From Castellaniella sp044508625 (GTDB lineage Bacteria > Pseudomonadota > Gammaproteobacteria > Burkholderiales > Burkholderiaceae_B), in assembly GCA_044508625.1 (NCBI GenBank), contig JBIQHJ010000013.1, forward strand, positions 5,416-69,415: 64,000 nt of DNA, in the 5' to 3' direction. Below the pieces are notes generated by a model. It searched no databases, had not been told where the DNA came from, and saw only the letters and a program-made list of their open reading frames with translations. Position numbers and translations under genes: made by a program. This document shows positions 18,971 to 26,790 of this stretch, one piece after another (position 1 is the stretch's first letter; every line of letters begins with the position of its first letter).

Positions 18971-20050
18971 ATGAGAGCAGACGATCGCCCCGCCCTCCCG
19001 CCACGGACCGCCACCCGGCGGCCGGCCCTTCCGATCCCGCGTCCCGCCTGGGTGCTGGCCATCCTCCTCGGCTTCGGCGCGGGGGCCCAGGCCGCCGCCC
19101 CGGACACCGTTCCCGTGGAATCCGTTATGGCCGCCGACCGGGTGGAGCTCGACGGCACGGTCGAGGCGGTGCGCGACACCACGATCTCGGCGCAGGTCGC
19201 CGGCGAGGTCGTGGACGTCGGCGCGCGGGCCGGCCAGGCGGTGCGCGCCGGCCAGCTCCTGCTGCGCCTGGACGCCGAGAGCGCCCGACAGGCGCGGGCG
19301 GCGGCCGATTCGCAGGTGAGCGAGGCCGAGTCCGCCCTCGTCCTGGCCCAGGCCGACCTCAAGCGCCAGCGGGCGCTGCGCGAACAGCAATACATCAGCC
19401 AGGCCGCCTATGAGCAGGCCCGCGCCCGCTACCAGGCCGCGCAAGCGCGGGTCGCCGCGCAGCGGGCGCAGGCGCTGGCCGCCGGGGCCCAGGCCGGCCA
19501 CTTCCTGATCCAGGCGCCCTACGACGGCGTCATCGCCTCCTTCGAGGCCCACCCCGGCGACATGGTGATGCCGGGCCGGCCGCTGGCGACGATGTTCGAT
19601 CCCTCCGCGCTGCGGATCGAGGCGCAGGTGCCCCAGTACCTGCTCCACCGGCTGGCCGGCGCGGCCCGGATCCACTGGCCGTCCGGGCTCGCCCAGGGGC
19701 TGCCGGACACGCTGCCCATCGAGGTCCTGCCCACCCGCCAGGCCGCCAGCCTGACCGGCGCCATCCGCCTCGAGCTGCCCGCCGGCGCCGCGGGCCCGGT
19801 CCCGGGCATGCCCGTGCGCCTGTCCATCGAGATCCCGGACAGCCTGCGCGAGCGCCTGCGGATCCCCTCGGGCGCCGTGCTGCGCCGCGGCGAGCTGACC
19901 GGCGCCTACGTGCTGGACGGCCAGGGCGCCGCGCACCTGCGCCAGATCCGCACCGGGCCGGCGGACGGCCCATGGGTCGAGGTGCTCTCGGGCCTGCGGG
20001 CGTCCGAGCGCGTGCTGGCCGATCCGGCCCGCGTCCCGAGCGGAGGGTGA
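18971..20050 (+). CDS. RND efflux periplasmic adaptor (membrane fusion protein)
   Basis: Links an RND inner-membrane pump to an outer-membrane channel. The 359-residue protein has an N-terminal hydrophobic export segment (about residues 27-44), a barrel-sandwich hybrid half (VRDTTISAQVAGEVVDVGARAGQAVRAGQLLLRLD), an alpha-helical hairpin (residues about 105-170, rich in A/Q/R), then LIQAPYDGVIASFEAHPGDMV and the beta-barrel and membrane-proximal domains. It starts 4 bp before the permease gene. No lipobox is evident, so it is probably an anchored or soluble form. The substrate is unknown; context suggests sulfur-related toxicants. Confidence 0.9.
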   Translation: MRADDRPALPPRTATRRPALPIPRPAWVLAILLGFGAGAQAAAPDTVPVESVMAADRVELDGTVEAVRDTTISAQVAGEVVDVGARAGQAVRAGQLLLRLDAESARQARAAADSQVSEAESALVLAQADLKRQRALREQQYISQAAYEQARARYQAAQARVAAQRAQALAAGAQAGHFLIQAPYDGVIASFEAHPGDMVMPGRPLATMFDPSALRIEAQVPQYLLHRLAGAARIHWPSGLAQGLPDTLPIEVLPTRQAASLTGAIRLELPAGAAGPVPGMPVRLSIEIPDSLRERLRIPSGAVLRRGELTGAYVLDGQGAAHLRQIRTGPADGPWVEVLSGLRASERVLADPARVPSGG

Positions 20051-20054
20051 GGCC

Positions 20055-23000
20055 ATGGCGACCAGGCTCGGCATCGCAGGCCGCATCACCGCCCTGTTCC
20101 AGGACAATCGCATCACCCCGCTGCTGGCGCTCGCGCTGCTGCTGATGGGCGTGTTCGCCCTGCTCGCCACCCCGCGCGAGGAGGAGCCCCAGATCGACGT
20201 CACGATGGCCACCGTGCTGGTCGCCTGGCCCGGCGCCTCGGCGGACGACGTCGAGCGGATCGTCGCCGGCCCGGCCGAGCGGATCCTCGCGCGCATCGAC
20301 GGGATGGACCACGTGATGTCGATGTCGACGCCGGGCCTGGCGGTGCTGACCGCGCAGTTCCAGGTCGGGGTCCCGCGCACCGAGGCCCTCGTGCGGCTGC
20401 ACGACACCCTGCGCACGCACGCCGACTGGCTGCCCATGGACCTGGGCGTCCTGCCGCCCGCGATCCGGCCCAAGGGGGTGGACGACGTGCCCATCGTCAC
20501 GCTGACCCTGCACGCCGCGCAGGCGGATGGGCACGCCCTGCAGCGGGTCGCCCGCAGCATCGAATCCGACCTCAAGCGCATCCCTGGCACACGCGACATC
20601 TGGCTGATCGGCGGATCGCCCCATACCGTGCGCGTGGACCTGGACGCCGCGCGCATGGCCGCCGCCGGGATCGCCCCGGGCGATATCGCGCAGGCGCTGC
20701 GGGCCGCCAACCTCGGCGCGCACGCGGGCGAGCTGCTCGAGGGCAACCACAGCCTCGTCGTGGACGCGGGCCGGTTCCTGCGCCGCGGCGAGGAGGTCGC
20801 CGGCCTGATCGTGGGCCTGCGCGACGGACGCCCCGTCTACCTGCGCGAGCTGGCCCGCGTGAGCGAGGGCGCACCGCCGCCCGAGGACTACGTGAGCTAC
20901 CGCGCCCGGGGGGACGCCGCGGGGCCGGCCCGGGCCGCCGTGACCCTGGCCATCACCAAGAAGCCCGGCGAGAACGCCATCGAGGTCGCCGACGCGGTGA
21001 TGCGGCGGGTGTCCGAACTGCGCGGGCAGGTGATCCCGGACGGGATCGAGGTCGCCGAGACCCGCAACTACGGCGCCACCGCCGACGACAAGGCCCGCAC
21101 CCTGATCCAGAAGCTGATCTTCGCCACCCTGTCGGTGGTGCTGCTGGTCATGCTGGCGCTGGGCCGGCGCGAGGCCCTGATCGTGGGCCTGGCGGTGGGC
21201 CTGACCCTGGCGGCCACCCTGTTCGCCTCCTGGGCCTGGGGCTTCACCCTGAACCGCGTCTCGCTGTTCGCCCTGATCTTCTCGATCGGCATCCTGGTCG
21301 ACGACGCCATCGTCGTGGTCGAGAACATCCACCGCCACGGCGTCCTGCATCCCGAGGTGCCCCTGCTCCAGCGCATCCCGGCGGCGGTCGACGAGGTGGG
21401 CGGGCCGACCATCCTCGCGACCTTCACGGTGATCGCCGCCCTGCTGCCCATGGCCTTCGTCAGCGGGCTGATGGGCCCCTACATGAGCCCCATCCCCATC
21501 AACGCCAGCATGGGCATGCTCATCTCGCTGCTCATCGCGCTGACCCTGACCCCGTGGCTGGCGCTCCATTTCGAACGTCGCGGACGCCATGGCGCGGCCG
21601 CGCCCGGGCAGGCCGCGTCCGGGCGTGGCCGGGCCTGGTTCGGACGGATCTTCGGGCCCTTCCTGGACGGGCCGCGCGCGGCCTTCCACCGCCGCCTGAT
21701 GGGGCTGGCGGTGCTGGGACTGATCGCCGCCTCGGCCCTGCTGCCGGTGGTGGGCTGGGTGGAACTCAAGATGCTGCCCTTCGACGACAAGTCGGAATTC
21801 CAGGTGGTGGTCGACATGCCGGCCGGCACCCCGGTCGAGCAGACCGAGGCCGTGCTGCAGGAGCTCGCGGACCACCTGCTGACCCTTCCCGAGGTGAGCA
21901 ACGTCCAGGCCTACGCCGGCACGGCCTCGCCCATCAATTTCAACGGCCTGGTGCGCCAGTACGACCTGCGCCGGGATCCGGCCCTGGGCGACCTGCAGGT
22001 CAACCTGGCGGACAAGGGCGAGCGCAGCGCGCAGAGCCACGACATCGCCATGCGCGCGCGCCCCGCCCTCGCGGCCATCGCCGCGCGCCACGGGGCGACC
22101 CTCCAGGTGGTCGAGGTCCCGCCGGGGCCGCCGGTGCTCGCGCCGATCGTGGCCCAGGTCTACGGTCCCGAGGCCGAAGGCCGCCTGGCGCTGGCGCGCG
22201 CGGTGCGCGAGGTCTTCGAGCGGACCGAGGGCATGGTGGACGTCCACGACAGCACCATCGCCACGGCCCCGCGCCTGAGGCTGGAGGTCGATCGCGAGCG
22301 CGCGGCGCGCGCCGGCGTGCCGCAGGCGGCCATCGTCGAGGCGCTGCGCACCGGCCTGGGCGGCGCCGTGGCCGGCTACCTGCATGACGGCGCGACGCGG
22401 CCCACGCCCATCGTCCTGCGGCTGCCGCCCGAGCGGCACGGCGACCTGGGCGCGCTGCTGCAACTGCGGGTGCGCGGCGCCGGCGGCGAGGCGGTGCCCA
22501 TCGGGGAATTGCTGCGCGAGGTCCGCGACACGCGCGAGCAGCCCGCGCACCACAAGGACCTGCTGCCCGTCCAGTACGTGACCGCCGACATGGCCGGCGC
22601 GGTGGACAGCCCCCTGTACGGCATGTTCGCCGCGCGCAAGGCGGTGCTCGCGCTGCCCACGCCCGACGGCAGGCCCCTGCGGGAGCACTTCATCGCCGCC
22701 CCCGAGAACCCCTACGCCGGCTACGCCATCAAATGGGACGGCGAATGGCAGATCACCTACGAGACCTTCCGCGACATGGGCCTGGCCTACGCGGTGGGCC
22801 TGCTGCTGATCTACCTGCTGGTGGTGGCCCATTTCGGCTCCTACCTGATCCCGCTGATCATCATGGCGCCCATCCCGCTGACCATCATCGGCGTGATGCC
22901 GGGCCACGCGCTGCTGGGCCGGCAATTCACCGCGACCAGCATGATCGGGATGATCGCCCTGGCCGGCATCATCGTGCGCAACTCCATCCTGCTGGTCGAC

Positions 23001-23270
23001 TTCATCGCCCTGCGCCTGCGCGAGGGCTCGGCCTTCGGCGCGGCCGTGATCGAGTCGGCCGCCGCGCGCGCCCGGCCCATCGTCCTGACCGGGCTGGCGG
23101 CCATGCTGGGCGCCTTCTTCATCCTCGACGATCCGATCTTCAACGGGCTGGCGATCGCCCTGATCTTCGGCATCCTGGTTTCCACCGCGCTCACCCTCGT
23201 GGTCATCCCGCTGATGGTCTACAGCGCCTACCGCAAACGCCCGCAAGCCCTTTTTCATCAAGGAGACTGA
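20055..23270 (+). CDS. RND efflux permease (AcrB/HAE-like family)
   Basis: Proton-driven inner-membrane pump of 1071 residues. It has the usual plan: TM1 (TPLLALALLLMGVFALL), a large periplasmic loop, TM2-6, a second loop, TM7-12. The proton-relay aspartate pair of TM4 is present in FSIGILVDDAIVVVENIHRH. The fourth-quarter membrane region includes FTATSMIGMIALAGIIVRNSILLVDFI. Ribosome binding site GGAGG lies in the end of the adaptor gene. It belongs to the branch of divergent RND permeases starting with a PREEEPQI motif rather than to classic multidrug AcrB. Substrate is not deducible from sequence alone. Confidence 0.93.
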   Translation: MATRLGIAGRITALFQDNRITPLLALALLLMGVFALLATPREEEPQIDVTMATVLVAWPGASADDVERIVAGPAERILARIDGMDHVMSMSTPGLAVLTAQFQVGVPRTEALVRLHDTLRTHADWLPMDLGVLPPAIRPKGVDDVPIVTLTLHAAQADGHALQRVARSIESDLKRIPGTRDIWLIGGSPHTVRVDLDAARMAAAGIAPGDIAQALRAANLGAHAGELLEGNHSLVVDAGRFLRRGEEVAGLIVGLRDGRPVYLRELARVSEGAPPPEDYVSYRARGDAAGPARAAVTLAITKKPGENAIEVADAVMRRVSELRGQVIPDGIEVAETRNYGATADDKARTLIQKLIFATLSVVLLVMLALGRREALIVGLAVGLTLAATLFASWAWGFTLNRVSLFALIFSIGILVDDAIVVVENIHRHGVLHPEVPLLQRIPAAVDEVGGPTILATFTVIAALLPMAFVSGLMGPYMSPIPINASMGMLISLLIALTLTPWLALHFERRGRHGAAAPGQAASGRGRAWFGRIFGPFLDGPRAAFHRRLMGLAVLGLIAASALLPVVGWVELKMLPFDDKSEFQVVVDMPAGTPVEQTEAVLQELADHLLTLPEVSNVQAYAGTASPINFNGLVRQYDLRRDPALGDLQVNLADKGERSAQSHDIAMRARPALAAIAARHGATLQVVEVPPGPPVLAPIVAQVYGPEAEGRLALARAVREVFERTEGMVDVHDSTIATAPRLRLEVDRERAARAGVPQAAIVEALRTGLGGAVAGYLHDGATRPTPIVLRLPPERHGDLGALLQLRVRGAGGEAVPIGELLREVRDTREQPAHHKDLLPVQYVTADMAGAVDSPLYGMFAARKAVLALPTPDGRPLREHFIAAPENPYAGYAIKWDGEWQITYETFRDMGLAYAVGLLLIYLLVVAHFGSYLIPLIIMAPIPLTIIGVMPGHALLGRQFTATSMIGMIALAGIIVRNSILLVDFIALRLREGSAFGAAVIESAAARARPIVLTGLAAMLGAFFILDDPIFNGLAIALIFGILVSTALTLVVIPLMVYSAYRKRPQALFHQGD

Positions 23271-23271
23271 C

Positions 23272-23481
23272 ATGACTTCCTGGCAACTCGTCCGCGTATT
23301 CGCGGGGTTCTTCATCCTGCTCTCGCTGCTCCTGGGCGCCCCCGCCAGCCCCTGGTTCGTCAGCCAGTGGTGGCTCGCGTTCACGGTCTTCGTCGGCCTG
23401 AACATCCTCCAGAGCGGCGTGACCCGCTGGTGCCTGCTCGAGCGCATCATGCGCCGCCTCGGGGCGCGGCAGGGCGACTGA
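23272..23481 (+). CDS. Second DUF2892-like small membrane protein
   Basis: A 69-residue protein with two hydrophobic segments (about residues 7-24 and 30-48) and a C-terminal basic tail. The pattern RVFAGFFILLSLLLGAP followed by NILQSGVTRWCLLERIMRRL resembles DUF2892 proteins: a single Cys in the conserved position and the family's NxxQSxxTxxCPxxxIL-like motif, here WCLLERIM. It starts one base after the permease stop and lies before tolC, inside the efflux operon. It probably has a role related to the DUF2892 protein at 18261, so the cluster has two such modules of different lengths. Confidence 0.78.
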   Translation: MTSWQLVRVFAGFFILLSLLLGAPASPWFVSQWWLAFTVFVGLNILQSGVTRWCLLERIMRRLGARQGD

Positions 23482-23493
23482 ACCGGCGAGGCC

Positions 23494-24957
23494 ATGGTGA
23501 AACCCTTCGATTCCGCCGCCATGCGCCCGCGCGGGCCGGGGACGCGCCCGGGGCGCCGGCTCGGCCTCGCCCTGGGCCTCGGCCTTGGCCTGGGCCTGGC
23601 GGGCATCCTCGCGCTGGCCGCGCCCGCCCACGCCACGGACCTGCTGCAGGCCTGGCGGGCGGCGCAGGCCCACGATCCCGAGCTCGCCGCCGCGCAGCAG
23701 GCGCAGGCGGCGGGCGAGACCCGCGTCGAACAAGGCAGGAGCCTGTGGCGGCCGACCATCGAGGCGCGCGCCTCGGCCGGATACGGCACCCAGGAAAGCC
23801 GTACGCGCGGCGCAGAATTCGCCGCGCCCGGCTTCGGCAATGCGCGCGAGGCCGAGTTCAACACCTCGGTGCGCGGCGGCACCCAGACCGAGTACGGCAT
23901 CCACCTGCGCCAGCCGCTGATCGATCCCGCGCGCCGGGCCGCGCAGCGGCAACTGGAGCATTCCGCGGCGCAGGCCCGGGCCGCCTGGGAGGCGGCCGCC
24001 CAGCAGGCCATGCTGCGCACGGCGCAGCGCTATTTCGAGGTGCTGCTGGCGCGCGACGGCCTGCAGGTCCTCGAGCGGCAGCACCGGACCGTCAGCGGCA
24101 TGCTCGAGCGCGCGCAGGCCCGTTTCCGGCTCGGCGACAGCTCGATCCTCGACGTGCACGAGGCCCGCGCCCGGCTCGACCAGCTCGAGTCCCGGCGCCT
24201 GCTCGCGCAGGTCCGGCTCGAGCTCGCGCAGGCGGCGTTCCGGGACGTCACCGGGCTGCCGGGACAGGACCTCGTCCCCCTGCCGGCGGACGCCCCGCGA
24301 CTGACCGCCGCGCCCGCGGAACCCTTGCGCGACTGGCTGGCGCGGGCCGAGAACGCCAGCCCCGAAATCCGCCAGAGCCAGGAGGCCGCCGCCATGGCGA
24401 GCGAGGAGGCCGACAAGCATCGCGCCATCGCGGCGCCCACGCTCGAGCTCATCGGCGGCGTCGGCCGCAGCCATCTCAGCGGCTCGGGCGAATTCGGCCC
24501 CGCCGCCAACACCGTGAGCCAATGGTCGGCCGGGGTGGAGTTGCGCATCCCCCTCTATACCGGGGGCATGCGCAGCGCCCGCTACCAGGAGGCCCTGGCG
24601 CTGCGCGACCAGGCCCGCTTCCAGTCGCAGGCCGTCGGCCAGCGCATCGCGCAGGGCGTGCGCGCGGCCTGGCTCGGCCTGGACACCGCCCAGGCCCGCA
24701 TCCGGGCGCTGCGGCGGGCCTTCGAGGCCAATGCCGCGCGCCGCGACGCGACCCGCCTGGGCCTGGAGGTCGGCGAGCGCGGCACCCTGGACTGGCTGGA
24801 CGCCGAGGACGCGGTGGCGCAGGCCGACCTGGCCCGCCGACAGGCGCTCGCCGACGTCGCCATGGACCGTCTGCGCCTGTCGGCCCTGGCCGGCCGCCTG
24901 GACGACGATGCCCTGAAATCCGTCAATTGCGCCCTCGAAGGCGCGCAATGCCCCTGA
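23494..24957 (+). CDS. TolC-family outer membrane efflux channel
   Basis: Trimeric outer-membrane channel protein of 487 residues. It has a signal peptide (about 47 residues, long Gly/Leu repeat LALGLGLGLGLAGILAL ending in APAHA), then two structural repeats with long helices (ARFRLGDSSILDVHEARARL and GLEVGERGTLDWLDAEDAVAQA) and a central VGRSHLSGSGEFGPA strand region. These are diagnostic for the outer membrane efflux protein family. Twelve bases separate it from the DUF2892 gene. It completes a tripartite RND system with the two upstream products. Confidence 0.93.
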   Translation: MVKPFDSAAMRPRGPGTRPGRRLGLALGLGLGLGLAGILALAAPAHATDLLQAWRAAQAHDPELAAAQQAQAAGETRVEQGRSLWRPTIEARASAGYGTQESRTRGAEFAAPGFGNAREAEFNTSVRGGTQTEYGIHLRQPLIDPARRAAQRQLEHSAAQARAAWEAAAQQAMLRTAQRYFEVLLARDGLQVLERQHRTVSGMLERAQARFRLGDSSILDVHEARARLDQLESRRLLAQVRLELAQAAFRDVTGLPGQDLVPLPADAPRLTAAPAEPLRDWLARAENASPEIRQSQEAAAMASEEADKHRAIAAPTLELIGGVGRSHLSGSGEFGPAANTVSQWSAGVELRIPLYTGGMRSARYQEALALRDQARFQSQAVGQRIAQGVRAAWLGLDTAQARIRALRRAFEANAARRDATRLGLEVGERGTLDWLDAEDAVAQADLARRQALADVAMDRLRLSALAGRLDDDALKSVNCALEGAQCP

Positions 24958-24998
24958 CCCGCCGCGGGGCGGGCCGACAACCCACGAGGAGACTCGCG

Positions 24999-26339
24999 AT
25001 GCCGACAGACCATCTCCCATCATTGCCCCGGACGCTCGAAGGCAGGCGGGCGTTCCTCGCCCGCTGCGCCGCCGGCGCCGGAATCGCGCTGCTGCCCGCG
25101 GCGCGCCCGCGGGCCGCCGAAAAAGTGCGCAGCCCGGCCCGCATCGTCATCGTCGGCGCGGGCGCCGCGGGGCTGACCTGCGCCTCGCTGCTGGCCGAGC
25201 GCCTGGAAGGCGCGCAGATCACCTTGGTCGACGCCCGCAAGGCGCATTACTACCAGCCGGGCTACACCCTCGTGGCGGGAGGCATCAAGCCCGCCCGCTA
25301 TCCCGTCTCGACCACCGCCGAGCACATCGCCCCCGGCGTCCGCTGGGTGGACGAGGAGGCGGCCGAGATCGACCCCGAGGGGCGGCGCGTCCTCACGCGC
25401 GGCGGCCAGGCGCTTGCCTATGACTTCCTCATCGTCGCCTGCGGCCTGCGGCTGGACTACGCCGCGATCGAGGGCATGGACGAGTCCCTGATCGGCAGCA
25501 ACGGCCTGGGCAGCCTCTACCTCGGCCCCGAGGCCGCCTACGCCACCTGGGGCGCGATGTCGGAATTCGCCGACCGCGGCGGGGTCGGCGTGTTCCTGCG
25601 TCCGGGGACCGAAATGAAATGCGCGGGCGCCCCGCTGAAATACGCCTTCATCACCGAGGACCACCTGGCGCGCAGGGGCAATCGCAAGAAAGCCGAGCTC
25701 ATCTACAACTCCAACAACAAGGCCCTGTTCAGCGTCCCCATCGTGTCCGAGAAGGTCCGCATGCTGTTCCAGGAACGCGGCATCCGCGTCCACTACGACC
25801 GCATCCTGAAATCCATAGACCCGGGCAAGCGCATCGCCACCTTCGCCACGCCCGAAGGCAGCGTCGAGCTGGGCTACGATTTCATCAACGTGATCCCCCC
25901 GATGCGCGCCCCGGACGTGGTCCGGCGCAGTCCCCTGGCGTGGCGCGAGGGCCCCTTCGCGGCGGACGGCTGGATGGAGGTCGATCAAAAGACCCTGCGC
26001 CACGCGCGCTATCCGGAGATATTCGGCGTGGGGGACGTGGCCGGCGTCCCCAAGGGCAAGACCGCCGCCAGCGTCAAGTGGCAAGCGCCCGTGGCGGTCG
26101 ATCACCTGGTCGCCGCCGTGCAGGGCAAGGAAAGCGGCATGATATACAACGGATATACATCATGCCCCTTGATCACCCGGCTGGGGCGCGCCATGCTCGT
26201 CGAATTCGACTACCAGAACAACCTGACGCCGTCCTTTCCCGGCGTGGTGGCTCCCCTCGAGGAGCTCTGGGTGACCTGGGTGATGAAGACCATGGCCCTG
26301 AAGCCCACCTACATCAGCATGCTGCACGGCCACACTTGA
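24999..26339 (+). CDS. Sulfide:quinone oxidoreductase-like FAD flavoprotein with Tat-type signal
   Basis: A 446-residue disulfide-reductase-fold flavoprotein. The start MPTDHLPSLPRTLEGRRAFL is followed by a hydrophobic stretch and an AxA-like site (PAARPRAAE), giving a twin-arginine-type signal in residues 15-40. The FAD motif is VIVGAGAAGLTCA (about 50-62). The three SQR cysteines are present: C148 (VACGLRLDY), C208 (EMKCAGAPLKYAF) and C389 (GYTSCPLITR). The second FAD contact is in FGVGDVAGVPKGKTAASVK. SQR and FccB both reduce sulfide to sulfane sulfur; the exported form suggests periplasmic action, on quinone or on a cytochrome c partner not seen nearby. Preceded by a good GAGGAG site. Confidence 0.88.
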   Translation: MPTDHLPSLPRTLEGRRAFLARCAAGAGIALLPAARPRAAEKVRSPARIVIVGAGAAGLTCASLLAERLEGAQITLVDARKAHYYQPGYTLVAGGIKPARYPVSTTAEHIAPGVRWVDEEAAEIDPEGRRVLTRGGQALAYDFLIVACGLRLDYAAIEGMDESLIGSNGLGSLYLGPEAAYATWGAMSEFADRGGVGVFLRPGTEMKCAGAPLKYAFITEDHLARRGNRKKAELIYNSNNKALFSVPIVSEKVRMLFQERGIRVHYDRILKSIDPGKRIATFATPEGSVELGYDFINVIPPMRAPDVVRRSPLAWREGPFAADGWMEVDQKTLRHARYPEIFGVGDVAGVPKGKTAASVKWQAPVAVDHLVAAVQGKESGMIYNGYTSCPLITRLGRAMLVEFDYQNNLTPSFPGVVAPLEELWVTWVMKTMALKPTYISMLHGHT

Positions 26340-26351
26340 GAGGACACCGAC

Positions 26352-26717
26352 ATGGATACCATCGATCCCCTGACCCTCATCGCCATATTCCAGGAGATGC
26401 TGGGCGTATTCCTGTGGCCCCTGCTGGCCTTCGGCGTGCTGGCCCCGCTGCTGTTCATCGCGGCGGCATGGCGCGACCGCGGCCTGCGCGCCAGGCGCCT
26501 GGTCTGGTCCGAGGCCCTGGGGCTGGCCGGAGGCGCGCTGGCCCTCGGGCTGATGGCGCTGGTCTCGTCCTCGGGCTTCACCGACGCGGGCGGCCCCATC
26601 GACTGGCTGCTCATCGTGGCGATCTTCGTGCTCGGGATGCTGTGGACGGCCTTCGCCGCCTACGGGATCGCGACGATCGCCAGCCGCTGCCGGCACCGCG
26701 AGCCGGCGGGCGGCTGA
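26352..26717 (+). CDS. Small multi-span membrane protein (DUF5368-like)
   Basis: A 121-residue protein with three hydrophobic helices: roughly residues 9-38 (a long stretch, LIAIFQEMLGVFLWPLLAFG onward), 53-72, and 83-108. A charged loop WRDRGLRARRLVWSEA lies between the first two. It resembles small membrane proteins I associate with DUF5368, but this recall is not checked. It starts 12 bp after the SQR-like gene with a GAGG site, so it is the last gene of the efflux/SQR operon. It could act as a membrane partner or quinone-side anchor for the flavoprotein; no function is established. Confidence 0.7.
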   Translation: MDTIDPLTLIAIFQEMLGVFLWPLLAFGVLAPLLFIAAAWRDRGLRARRLVWSEALGLAGGALALGLMALVSSSGFTDAGGPIDWLLIVAIFVLGMLWTAFAAYGIATIASRCRHREPAGG

Positions 26718-26718
26718 G

Positions 26719-26768
26719 GGGCCGGACGGGCCGGCATCCCGCGGGGCCGGAAGGGCCGGCATCCCACG
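26719..26768. repeat. Two tandem 25-bp GC-rich repeats in a convergent gap
   Basis: Units 26719-26743 and 26744-26768 differ at three positions; a partial third copy with CCGGCCGG follows. They occupy the 73-bp gap between the convergent DUF5368-like and TRAP permease genes. Each unit contains GGGCCGGCATCCC and could fold, but there is no T-tract, so it is recorded as a repeat rather than a terminator. Confidence 0.7.
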
Positions 26769-26790
26769 AGGCCGGCCGGCGAAGGCTTCT

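Noticed and set aside
19530..24020. A 1496-codon open frame on the minus strand under the RND operon
   Set aside because: Mirror of the adaptor, permease and TolC coding frames; low-complexity His/Gln/Arg-rich product with no domain.
18261..26717. Classic heavy-metal (Czc) or arsenic efflux system
   Set aside because: No metal-binding motifs in ArsR or adaptor and no arsenate reductase or metal chaperone; DUF2892 and SQR genes point to sulfur instead.
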